NCBI GenBank assembly: GCA_003497555.1 | Contig: DNNS01000481.1 | Coordinates: forward strand, 1-7,643 | Direction: 5' to 3' | Origin: Spirochaetia bacterium | GTDB lineage: Bacteria > Spirochaetota > UBA12135 | DNA: 7,643 bases | Shown: positions 1 to 6,308 of the stretch, piece by piece | How the letters are laid out: every line of letters starts with the position of its first letter | Numbering within the stretch: the stretch's first letter is position 1 | Position numbers and translations under genes: made by a program | The notes under the pieces: model-generated | Seen by the model: the letters and a program-made list of their open reading frames with translations, nothing else | What the model was told of the DNA's origin: nothing | The model's database searches: none

Positions 1-112
1 GCCTGTTCTCAAGCAAAAGGTTGATGCAATAGATGCACAGATTGACACGTTGGTGTATGAGCTGTATGGACTGACGGAGGAGGAGATAAGGGTTGTGGAG
101 GGAGGGGAGTGA
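1..112 (+). CDS. C-terminal end of a probable restriction-modification DNA methyltransferase (partial)
   Basis: Reading from base 2, an open frame enters from outside the window and stops at TGA 110-112. It encodes 36 residues. The segment AQIDTLVYELYGLTEEEIRV is the kind of tail found at the extreme C terminus of class I DNA N6-adenine methyltransferases and type IIG restriction enzymes, where a helix (DxLVYxLYGLTxEE) follows the target-recognition region. No catalytic motif (NPPY, SAM-binding motif I) lies inside the window, so only the family is suggested, not the specificity. Its stop overlaps the GTG of the next gene by 4 bp, so the two are probably translationally coupled. GC is 50% over bases 1-110, much higher than in the gene that follows. 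Other proteins can end in similar acidic helices; the methyltransferase call rests on memory of that tail. Confidence 0.62.
   Translation, partial: PVLKQKVDAIDAQIDTLVYELYGLTEEEIRVVEGGE
97..101 (+). promoter_or_regulatory. Strong ribosome binding site for the HEPN-like gene
   Basis: GGAGG at 97-101 lies 7 nt before the GTG at 109 and sits inside a purine-rich stretch covering 97-109. It decides the GTG start: no ATG is available nearby, and the spacing is ideal. The site is embedded in the last codons of the upstream methyltransferase gene, which supports coupled translation. Confidence 0.75.
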
Positions 113-1095
113 GTTACGAAACTGAAAATGAATTTCCCCTTAAAGCAAGAATTGACCGACTCAAGCAAATCATTACGCTTCTGGGATTTGAGGAAATAAA
201 TATTTCTCATAATAAAAACTGCATTGAAAGCTATTTTTGGTCTTCTGATAAAGATTATAAATCTTATGTCGGGGTTGAATTAAGTATTTATATGATAAAA
301 GATAAAATAAAAATTACAACTCGTTCGAGAGTCGGCAGAAGTTATTGGGATCTATTAAAGCAAAATGATACTGTAACTTTTTTATTTGATGTTTTTGGCG
401 GTACATTTCGAAGCGATGCTGGCGAGAAAAAACTAGAAACAATTTCAGAAAAACCACCAGCTAAATTAAAAACCGGTTTGTATCTTGCCAACTGGAATTA
501 TTATAATGCAATGATTAAGCCTGAATTATATCTAAAAGAAAGAGGTGTAGTGCAATTAGACATTAATAAAAAAAATCCATTTAACATGATATTTAAAGAA
601 TTTAATCCGTATTATTTTTCTAATAATTTATTAATTCCATATTTAGTAGCTGCATGGGAGCAGCTATTTAAGGAATCATTTGTTGTTTTATTAAAATGCT
701 CAGACAATAAAGCTGCTATTTTAAAAAAAGGATACCTTTCCAATCATCAACTTGAAAAAATTTCTTTTGGTAAAACTACTATTGAAGATGAGTTTGTGAA
801 TTCTTTTTCATTTCAAAAACCAGCAAACATTTCAGAAAATTTTAATATAATAGATAAAAATCTTGATTTGGCTGGGCAGCTAAAAAAACCATTCAAAAAC
901 AGAAAAAAAACTTTATACGAATCAATTGAAGAAACAGTATTACTAAGACACAAAATTGTTCACACTGGGAAAATAGACATTCTTATAGAAGAAAAAAAAT
1001 TAAAAACTATTATTAATGATTTTAAAATTTCAACAAAAAGAATTTATAAATATTTCGGCTGTAAATATAATTTTGTACCAAAGAAAATTTATTAA
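109..1095 (+). CDS. HEPN-like RNase domain protein of a restriction-modification locus, unassigned N-terminal domain
   Basis: This 328-residue protein has no signal peptide or membrane segment and is likely cytoplasmic. The C-terminal half looks HEPN-like. A helix with YLVAAWEQLFKESFVVLLK (about 178-196) resembles the first helix of RiboL-PSP or MAE_28990-type HEPN domains. LLRHKIVHTGK (278-288) carries the HEPN catalytic pattern R-x4-6-H, with R280 and H285. HEPN proteins of this type are usually metal-independent RNases in toxin or abortive-infection systems. The N-terminal part (about 1-115) seems to be a separate beta-rich domain with TTRSRVGRSYWDLLKQNDTV (70-89) followed by FGGTF (96-100). 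I have the impression of having seen this in other defence-linked proteins but cannot name it. The GTG start has a strong Shine-Dalgarno and overlaps the methyltransferase stop (GTGA). GC is about 27% in three sampled lines. The HEPN call is moderate and rests on the motif plus context; RNase activity is an inference. Confidence 0.6.
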   Translation: MSYETENEFPLKARIDRLKQIITLLGFEEINISHNKNCIESYFWSSDKDYKSYVGVELSIYMIKDKIKITTRSRVGRSYWDLLKQNDTVTFLFDVFGGTFRSDAGEKKLETISEKPPAKLKTGLYLANWNYYNAMIKPELYLKERGVVQLDINKKNPFNMIFKEFNPYYFSNNLLIPYLVAAWEQLFKESFVVLLKCSDNKAAILKKGYLSNHQLEKISFGKTTIEDEFVNSFSFQKPANISENFNIIDKNLDLAGQLKKPFKNRKKTLYESIEETVLLRHKIVHTGKIDILIEEKKLKTIINDFKISTKRIYKYFGCKYNFVPKKIY

Positions 1096-1108
1096 AAGAG
1101 TATTTTAA

Positions 1109-1965
1109 TTGAAAACCAATCCAATTTTTTGTTCATCAATGCAGGAATTTGTTTCTAAAATAAATGAATTTGGCTATCGTAAAGTTGAAAATAATATTAA
1201 TTACACCTTGAATTACTGTCTTTTCCGCGGCCATAAAGAATATTTTCCAAATGATCCGGAAAAAAACTGGAAACTCAGATCAGTACTGGAAAGAAATTTT
1301 ACCATAAAAGATATCCGTGCAAACAAAGAGGTATTATTTCATTATAAATTCAAGCACTCCGATCTGGTTTATATTGATATATACCAAAAAATTTTGAAAA
1401 AATACAAAAAACATTTACGTGAATTAAATCTTGAAAATAATACGCTTTCAGATGAGGAAATATGGGCGTACGGACGTCATTTCGGATTGTTAACACCGTA
1501 TCTGGACTGGTCATTCAATCCGTATATTGCATTGTTTTTTGCTTTTTCTAAATATTATAACAATTATATATGGCAATCACGCATGAAAACTAGACCAGAA
1601 GGTGAATTTTGTTGTGTTTACCGGTGTTCACAGTCTGGGATAAAATTATTAATAAAAAACTCTTTTCCGTTGTTGAAGTTCCGGCAAAAGCAGGCTCAAG
1701 AGTACATGCCCAGCGGGGTGTTTTTACTTTTTTACGATCAAACGAACACACTGATATCGAGTCATATTTACAGGCAATCGGACAGGAAAATGCGCTTGAT
1801 TGTTTTGTCTTTAAATCTGAAAACGCGGCGCATTTTCTTAGTCACTTAAAACTTATGGGAATTAATTATCTATCACTTTTCCCGGACGAATACGGTGCCG
1901 CCATCGAAGCTGGAATTTACTCTAATATGATACCGCACGCTGCGCGAATGAACTGGAATAAATAA
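1109..1965 (+). pseudogene. FRG-domain protein gene interrupted by a -1 frameshift
   Basis: Two overlapping frames together make one FRG-domain protein (PF08867 type). The first frame starts at TTG 1109 and gives FRGH at 39-42, WKLRSVLER at 54-62 and a long conserved block from YGRHFGL (121-127) through LDW to ALFFAF (141-146). The second frame, open after TGA 1603-1605 up to TAA 1963-1965, supplies the missing C-terminal part: SRVHAQRGVFTF, then a helix leading to MGINYLSLFPDEYG. The first frame alone runs to 1849 but turns into unrelated basic sequence. The shift is -1 (equivalent to one lost base) and lies between 1606 and about 1670, most likely at A6 1654-1659. Joined there, the product is about 285 residues, normal for the family. 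TTG is preferred to ATG 1139 because residues before M11 (IFCSSMQEF) fit the usual FRG N terminus. FRG proteins occur in phage-defence and toxin-antitoxin settings, with no firmly known biochemistry. This may be a true pseudogene, a sequencing error, a phase-variable gene, or a programmed frameshift. Confidence 0.8.
1654..1660 (+). other. A_AAA_AAC heptamer at the probable frameshift point of the FRG gene
   Basis: In the upstream FRG frame the codons here are ATA (1652-1654), AAA and AAC, giving the canonical -1 slippery pattern X_XXY_YYZ. Slippage by one base moves reading into exactly the frame that encodes the rest of the FRG domain, with CTC at 1660-1662 as the next codon. A single A lost from an ancestral A7 would leave the same sequence. 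No strong downstream stem-loop was found by eye within about 60 nt, and no clear upstream Shine-Dalgarno stimulator either, so mutation or sequencing error remains at least as likely as programmed frameshifting. Confidence 0.45.
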
Positions 1966-2537
1966 TGCCTAATAAACCGCAATTAATAATTATCGCCGGA
2001 CACAATGGTTGCGGCAAATCAACTTTCGCTTTTGAATATTTAAAACATTTCAAATATGAATATCTGAACCCTGATGAGATGGCAAAATCATTGTCTCCTT
2101 TACATATTGACAAAGCCCGTATTCAAGCGGGTAAGTTATTTTTTGAAAAAATACAAGAAAAAATTACCAATAAAGAATCATTTTCAATTGAATCAACATT
2201 GTCCGGTAAGTATTTAATTGGTTTTCTTGATAAAATTAAGAAAAAATATTATATACGTATTGTTTACATTTTTCTGGATAATACGGAAATGGCAATTGAG
2301 AGGATAAAAATCAGAGTTGCAAAAGGAGGGCATCATATTCCGGATGAAGATGTAATTCGCAGATATGAACGGAGTAAAAATAATTTTTGGGACATTTATA
2401 AAAATCTTGCTGATGATTGGGAAATACATTACAACGGCGAGGGAGAATTTATCCAAGTAGCAATAGGAATAAAAGAAAAGTGTGAAATTATTGATGATAA
2501 ATTATTTGCTTTGTTTACCAGGAGAATGGCACTATGA
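1965..2537 (+). CDS. Zeta-toxin-like P-loop kinase (COG4185-type predicted ATPase), probable toxin
   Basis: This 190-residue cytoplasmic protein carries the marks of the zeta toxin / COG4185 family of small P-loop kinases. Walker A is AGHNGCGKST (11-20), with K18 and S19. NPDE (35-38) provides the acidic residue D37 that follows the second strand in zeta-type kinases. IESTLSG (75-81) is the conserved substrate-side loop. RVAKGGHHIPDEDVIRRYERS (117-137, R117 to S137) is the family's hallmark lid and arginine region. Classical zeta toxins phosphorylate UDP-N-acetylglucosamine and block wall synthesis; whether this short relative does the same cannot be told from sequence. The ATG overlaps the FRG stop by 1 bp (TAATG), and its own stop overlaps the next ATG (ATGA), so it is part of a tightly coupled operon. 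The length is typical of the family and all motifs look intact. Confidence 0.82.
   Translation: MPNKPQLIIIAGHNGCGKSTFAFEYLKHFKYEYLNPDEMAKSLSPLHIDKARIQAGKLFFEKIQEKITNKESFSIESTLSGKYLIGFLDKIKKKYYIRIVYIFLDNTEMAIERIKIRVAKGGHHIPDEDVIRRYERSKNNFWDIYKNLADDWEIHYNGEGEFIQVAIGIKEKCEIIDDKLFALFTRRMAL
2520..2524 (+). promoter_or_regulatory. Ribosome binding site of the 67-residue small protein
   Basis: AGGAG at 2520-2524 is separated by 9 nt from ATG 2534. It lies within the 3' end of the kinase gene. With the ATGA overlap it points to independent and fairly strong initiation of the small partner protein, which fits an antitoxin that must be made in excess. Confidence 0.6.
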
Positions 2538-2737
2538 AAAAAAAACTGTATGAATCCGCCTTAGAAATCCAGCGCATAGGCAAACGAGCTGTTCGTCTCG
2601 CGCAACAAGAGAATAGAGACAGAGGCCTTCCAAATGTCTTTTGTAGAAATGACAGGATATATTATGAACTTCCTGATGGTACATTTACTTTTGAAAAACC
2701 TGAAATTTTAAAAACAAAACATGAGAAACCAAACTGA
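2534..2737 (+). CDS. Small protein paired with the zeta-like kinase, possible antitoxin
   Basis: This 67-residue protein starts in a 4 bp ATGA overlap with the kinase gene. The first part (about 5-30) is a predicted amphipathic helix rich in R, K, Q and E. It is followed by a short beta-like segment with RGLPNVF (30-36), then IYYELPDGTF and a basic tail. Small proteins with this helix plus RG(I/L)PN and Y-x-LPDG pattern are, as I recall, commonly found next to COG4185-type kinases, so a partner or antitoxin role is plausible. If so, the order is toxin first and antitoxin second, opposite to the classical epsilon-zeta order. There is no DNA-binding motif that I can recognise. The role is an inference from position and size. 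Confidence 0.65.
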   Translation: MKKKLYESALEIQRIGKRAVRLAQQENRDRGLPNVFCRNDRIYYELPDGTFTFEKPEILKTKHEKPN

Positions 2738-2882
2738 GATTTTGATTGACGGTATGAATGCGCTTATAGATAAAATCGGTGTTTTCGAAGCAGAAGTATT
2801 TGTTTCAAAAATGCAGGAAATAAAATTTGACTATACAATCTGGCAAAGAAAATTATATAATCATTTTTCATTGGTATTTTAA
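2721..2882 (+). CDS. Short conserved-looking protein of the toxin-antitoxin module, probably 3'-truncated
   Basis: An ATG at 2721 opens a 53-codon frame ending at TAA 2880-2882, overlapping the previous gene by 17 bp. The product begins MRNQTEILIDGMNALIDKIG and contains FDYTIWQRKLY near residues 36-46. I associate the pattern of a leading helix, an AE-x-F block and then FDYT-x-WQ with a family of roughly 60-80 residue proteins found next to small toxins, which continue after this motif with a Glu-rich helix. Here that last helix is replaced by HFSLVF and a stop, only 8 bp before the radical SAM gene. No Shine-Dalgarno is visible, so translation would depend on coupling. It may be a remnant cut at the module boundary. 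The function is not known to me. Confidence 0.5.
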   Translation: MRNQTEILIDGMNALIDKIGVFEAEVFVSKMQEIKFDYTIWQRKLYNHFSLVF

Positions 2883-2890
2883 AAAAATAA

Positions 2891-3889
2891 ATGCAAGCAA
2901 GCTGTATAGTTACCTTCCGGTGCAATGCCAGATGCACAATGTGCAACATCTGGAAAAATCCGACAAAACCTTCTGAAGAACTTGCTCCTGAATATTATGA
3001 AAAACTTCCTGACAATATGCGGATTAATATCACCGGCGGCGAGCCTATGCTTCGTGATGATATTGATGAGATTTTTAAAATATTATACCCCAAAGCATCT
3101 CTCCTGGAATTAAGTACCAACGGGTACTACACAGAAAAAATTGTGAATATTGCCGAAAAATACCCGAAATTATTAATAAGGGTGAGTATTGAAGGCTTGC
3201 CTGCGGTTAATGACAGACAGCGCGGAATAAAAGACGGCTTTGACCATGCGCTGCGCACCATGCTTGAGCTGAAAAAAACCAAATGCAAAAACATAGGATT
3301 TTCAATCGTGATAACTGACAGAAATATAGATGATTTATTATGCGTATATGAACTGTCAAACTATCTTGGGGTTGAACTTGGTAATTCGGTAATGCATAAT
3401 TCCTGGTATTTTCATACTGAGCAAAATATTATTCAGGATACAGAAAAAGCGTTTACCAAAGAAATGGAATTTATCGCTGCTCTTCTACAATCCAAACGAA
3501 AGGGATTTAAAAAAAAAATAAAAGATTACGGCCGCGCATATTTTAATAAAAGCATTGCCGGCCGTTTCCGGGGAAACGCAGGGAGGTACCGTCCCGCGTG
3601 CGGAGCTTTAAAAGACTTTTTTTTTATTGATCCTGCGGGAAATGTTATACCTTGCAATGGAACAGGGGAAAAATGGATTCTTGGAAATATTAAGGACGAT
3701 ACTTTTCAAAATATTGTATCAGGAAATAAGGCAACGGAAATATTAAAAAAGATAAAGGAATGCAGGCGGGACTGCTGTTTTATTGTTACAGACAGGCATG
3801 ATATGGCAAGAAATCCGTGGAAGCCGGTTATGTGGATTTTAAAAAACAAACTGAGGCTTTTTTTTAACAAGCCTGTAATATTAAATTAA
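2891..3889 (+). CDS. Radical SAM protein with SPASM/twitch-like C-terminal region
   Basis: The product has 332 residues. The radical SAM cluster motif C-x3-C-x2-C is present as RCNARCTMC, with C11, C15 and C18. It is followed by ITGGEP (47-52), the SAM amino-group-binding GGE motif, and LSTNG (74-78). The C-terminal region looks like a short SPASM or twitch domain: C237, then IDPAGNVIPC ending at C255, a GNI block (265-267) and C291-x3-C295-C296. It could hold one auxiliary iron-sulfur cluster. These enzymes abstract hydrogen from peptides, sugars or other substrates; nothing here identifies the substrate, but the gene sits directly before a glycosyltransferase. The start is forced: the in-frame TAA at 2888-2890 precedes the ATG, leaving only ten residues before the first cluster cysteine, fewer than usual, and no Shine-Dalgarno is visible. 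The true N terminus may have been lost at the module junction. Family assignment is secure, role unknown. Confidence 0.9.
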   Translation: MQASCIVTFRCNARCTMCNIWKNPTKPSEELAPEYYEKLPDNMRINITGGEPMLRDDIDEIFKILYPKASLLELSTNGYYTEKIVNIAEKYPKLLIRVSIEGLPAVNDRQRGIKDGFDHALRTMLELKKTKCKNIGFSIVITDRNIDDLLCVYELSNYLGVELGNSVMHNSWYFHTEQNIIQDTEKAFTKEMEFIAALLQSKRKGFKKKIKDYGRAYFNKSIAGRFRGNAGRYRPACGALKDFFFIDPAGNVIPCNGTGEKWILGNIKDDTFQNIVSGNKATEILKKIKECRRDCCFIVTDRHDMARNPWKPVMWILKNKLRLFFNKPVILN

Positions 3890-3890
3890 T

Positions 3891-5042
3891 ATGAATGTAA
3901 TTGTACTGGGCACACGCGGTTTTCCCAATATCCAGGGCGGCCTTGAAAAGCACTCTGAAAAACTCTATCCCCTGCTCGCTGCCATGGGTGTGAATATAAC
4001 CGTTATCTGCAGAAAAAATTATTTTAAAAAAGCTGATCGCCTAAAACAATGGCATGGAATAAGATTTATTTATCTGTGGTCGCCGAAACAACAGAGTCTG
4101 GAAACAGTTGTTCATACTTTTCTGGCATGCCTAATAGCAATTTGGAAACGGCCGGATATCGCCCATTTTCACAATATGGGGCCGGCGTTATTTCTTCCGC
4201 TGATGAAAATTTTCGGGATTAAAACAGTTTTTACTTATCACAGTATCAATTATCTTCATAACAAATGGTCTTTATCTGCCAAAATTGCGCTTCGTGCCGG
4301 AGAATACCTGGGAATTAGATACGCCAATAAGGTTATCATTGTATCAAACGCAACCAGACAGTATCTTCTGGATAAAAAAATAAGAAAAGACCTGATTTAC
4401 ATCCCAAATGGAAAAGAAATTCCCAAAGCGGTTAAAGACACAGGCTTGCTGAATAAATTTAATCTTAAAAAAAGAAAATATGTATTTACCGCAACCAGGT
4501 TTTCCGCTGAAAAAGGAGTACTTGATTTAATAGACGCTTATAACATGCTGGATAATCCCAAATTCAAGCTGGTAATCGCCGGCCAGGCTGATTTTACCAC
4601 GAATTACAGCCGCAAGGTTATTAAAATTGCTTCTGGAAACCCGAATATTGTACTCACCGGATTCAGGACCGGAGATGAACTTGGACAGCTGTATTCCAAT
4701 GCCGGACTTTTTGTTTTGCCTTCCTACAGCGAAGGCATGTCTATCTCAATGCTTGAAGCAATAAGCTATTCCCTGCCGATTTGCGCCAGCAATATCCCTC
4801 AAAACAGGGAATTTATGCTTCCGGATTACAGGTATTTTCCTCCCGGCAGTATACCTGTCTTGTCAGAGAAGCTAAGTGAGTTGTTTAAAAAAGGCATCGG
4901 CTGGAAGGAAAAAAAGGCAATGCACAGAATGCTTGAAGAAAATTATAACTGGGAAAATATTGCAAAAACTACTTATGATATATATAATGACTTGCATGAT
5001 CATTCGTCAACCAAAAAACAAATATCCGGTTTCCGAAAATAG
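3891..5042 (+). CDS. GT4-family glycosyltransferase of exopolysaccharide synthesis
   Basis: This 383-residue GT-B fold enzyme is likely cytoplasmic and transfers a sugar from a nucleotide-sugar donor to a lipid-linked glycan. The N-terminal acceptor domain opens with VIVLGTRGFPNIQGGLEKHS (3-22). Its glycine loop (G16-G17) and sequence resemble DUF1972/rhamnosyltransferase-type GT4 proteins. The C-terminal donor domain shows ATRFSAEKG (201-209, R203 and K208 expected to bind donor phosphate). LPSYSEGMSISMLEA (276-290) contains the GT4 signature E-x7-E, with E281 and E289. The length is normal. It begins 1 bp after the radical SAM stop and has no obvious Shine-Dalgarno, so translation is probably coupled. 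The sugar and linkage cannot be predicted. The start is well placed because the Rossmann strand begins at residue 2. Confidence 0.93.
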   Translation: MNVIVLGTRGFPNIQGGLEKHSEKLYPLLAAMGVNITVICRKNYFKKADRLKQWHGIRFIYLWSPKQQSLETVVHTFLACLIAIWKRPDIAHFHNMGPALFLPLMKIFGIKTVFTYHSINYLHNKWSLSAKIALRAGEYLGIRYANKVIIVSNATRQYLLDKKIRKDLIYIPNGKEIPKAVKDTGLLNKFNLKKRKYVFTATRFSAEKGVLDLIDAYNMLDNPKFKLVIAGQADFTTNYSRKVIKIASGNPNIVLTGFRTGDELGQLYSNAGLFVLPSYSEGMSISMLEAISYSLPICASNIPQNREFMLPDYRYFPPGSIPVLSEKLSELFKKGIGWKEKKAMHRMLEENYNWENIAKTTYDIYNDLHDHSSTKKQISGFRK

Positions 5043-5063
5043 ACCCGGCTGGACATTTTAAAA

Positions 5064-6305
5064 ATGCAGAAAGACCCCAAAGAAGAATACCCGCAGAAAA
5101 ACGCCAGAACTGCGGAAGAATCAATGCTCACCGAAGATATTGTTCCGATTGCCCGTTATATTGATATTCTCATTGCCCGTAAGTACTGGATAATTATTCC
5201 GGCAAGCGCCGTATTTGCCATAGTTTTATTCTTCCTGGTTATCTCAAAGTTTCTTCCGCTTAATCTGTCAATGTTTCCTGATGTATATACATCCAAAGCC
5301 AAAATAGTGGTTTCGGGAGACGCTGATATGGATATGACAAGCGTTCTCTCGGGAACAATGGCGGGCCTGGCTACAATGTCCGGCATGGAGATTGCGACTG
5401 ATAAAGCCGGCAGCCTGATAATGGAAATTCTCAACTCCCGTGTAATTTACGAAAAAATTATGGCAAAATACGTAACTAATTTTCCGCTTGATATAAAGCT
5501 GAAAGGCAAGTATCTGCTCAACAGAAATAATTACCGGCAGGGATTCAAGTTCAGCCTGGAAAAAAAAACCGATATCCTTTCCATGAGTTATACTCATGTT
5601 AATCCGGAGTTTGCCCGGCATGTACTCAGTGATACCGTATATTTCCTTGATGATGAACTGAAACGCATCACCGCTGAAAAGATGGAAAAAGAAAGAGACC
5701 TTCATGAAAGAAACGCTTCCCAGGTGACTGAAAAAATACTGATTCTTGAATCCCGCATGGCAGCCTTTCAGAAAGAATACGGCGACGTGGAAAATATGAA
5801 AATCGAGGCAGCGCAGGTAGTAACAAAAATAGCAACGTTAAAACAGGAGATCATTACCAAACAGATGGAGAGACAGACTATTTCCCAGATCATGGGGAAA
5901 ACCAACGATCAGGTAAAACTTCTTGACATTCATATCGGTAATCTTAAAGACCTTGAAAAACAATTATCAGAAAAATTAAAAAACGATGATTTCACTGATA
6001 TCGGCTTTAAATATCTCCAGCTTAAGCGCGATCTTATTATCCAGGAAAAAATTTTCAATATAGTAATAACACAGTATGAATTCGCAAAAATGCAGGCTGC
6101 TAAAAACCGATCATCGTTTATGGCTATCGAATATCCTGACCTGCCTGTGCAGAAAAGCGGCCCGCACCGCCGGAATATATTAACAATAACCAGCCTGGCT
6201 GCGCTCGGTATAATGGTTTTTCTGGTCCTGGTTCTTGATCTTTTTATCCGGCCGTATATTCTTTCCAGATTTTTTAACAAGAGAAAACCCAGATTACAGA
6301 CATAA
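5064..6305 (+). CDS. Wzz/GumC-like polysaccharide chain-length or export protein without kinase domain
   Basis: This 413-residue inner-membrane protein belongs to the polysaccharide co-polymerase group. A cytoplasmic N-terminal tail (1-40) leads to the first membrane helix (about 42-61, beginning YWIIIPAS). A periplasmic region follows with VYTSKAKIVVSG (74-85), a Gly/Met-rich stretch (96-108) and NSRVIYEKI (124-132), typical of Wzz domains. A long charged coiled-coil covers about 195-305. The Pro-rich motif PDLPVQKSGPHRR (358-370) stands directly before the second membrane helix (about 372-393), as in Wzz proteins. The protein ends soon after the helix with a basic tail and has no Walker motifs, so there is no fused tyrosine kinase. 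It would set chain length or gate export of the glycan made by the neighbours. ATG 5064 has a poor ribosome binding site; ATG 5124 (M21) has GGAAG upstream and is a possible alternative start. Confidence 0.88.
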   Translation: MQKDPKEEYPQKNARTAEESMLTEDIVPIARYIDILIARKYWIIIPASAVFAIVLFFLVISKFLPLNLSMFPDVYTSKAKIVVSGDADMDMTSVLSGTMAGLATMSGMEIATDKAGSLIMEILNSRVIYEKIMAKYVTNFPLDIKLKGKYLLNRNNYRQGFKFSLEKKTDILSMSYTHVNPEFARHVLSDTVYFLDDELKRITAEKMEKERDLHERNASQVTEKILILESRMAAFQKEYGDVENMKIEAAQVVTKIATLKQEIITKQMERQTISQIMGKTNDQVKLLDIHIGNLKDLEKQLSEKLKNDDFTDIGFKYLQLKRDLIIQEKIFNIVITQYEFAKMQAAKNRSSFMAIEYPDLPVQKSGPHRRNILTITSLAALGIMVFLVLVLDLFIRPYILSRFFNKRKPRLQT

Positions 6306-6308
6306 AAA

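Noticed and set aside
1661..1735. Stem-loop that would stimulate frameshifting after the slippery heptamer
   Set aside because: Only 3-4 bp pairings could be found by eye (for example CCC-AGC-GGG near 1710), too weak to claim; a folding program would be needed.
1609..1965. The -1 frame ORF from TTG 1609 as an independent gene
   Set aside because: Its content is the C-terminal half of an FRG domain, it has no ribosome binding site and begins in mid-domain, so it is the continuation of the gene that starts at 1109.
2827..2861. Possible promoter for the radical SAM gene: TTGACT at 2827-2832 and TATAAT at 2856-2861
   Set aside because: The spacer is 23 bp, too long for sigma-70, and no better -35 box lies 16-18 bp upstream of the TATAAT. 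Such -10 matches are common in AT-rich sequence.
5156..5705. Long reverse-strand open frames opposite the Wzz-like gene
   Set aside because: They mirror a gene with clear family motifs and membrane topology, and have no recognisable protein features of their own.
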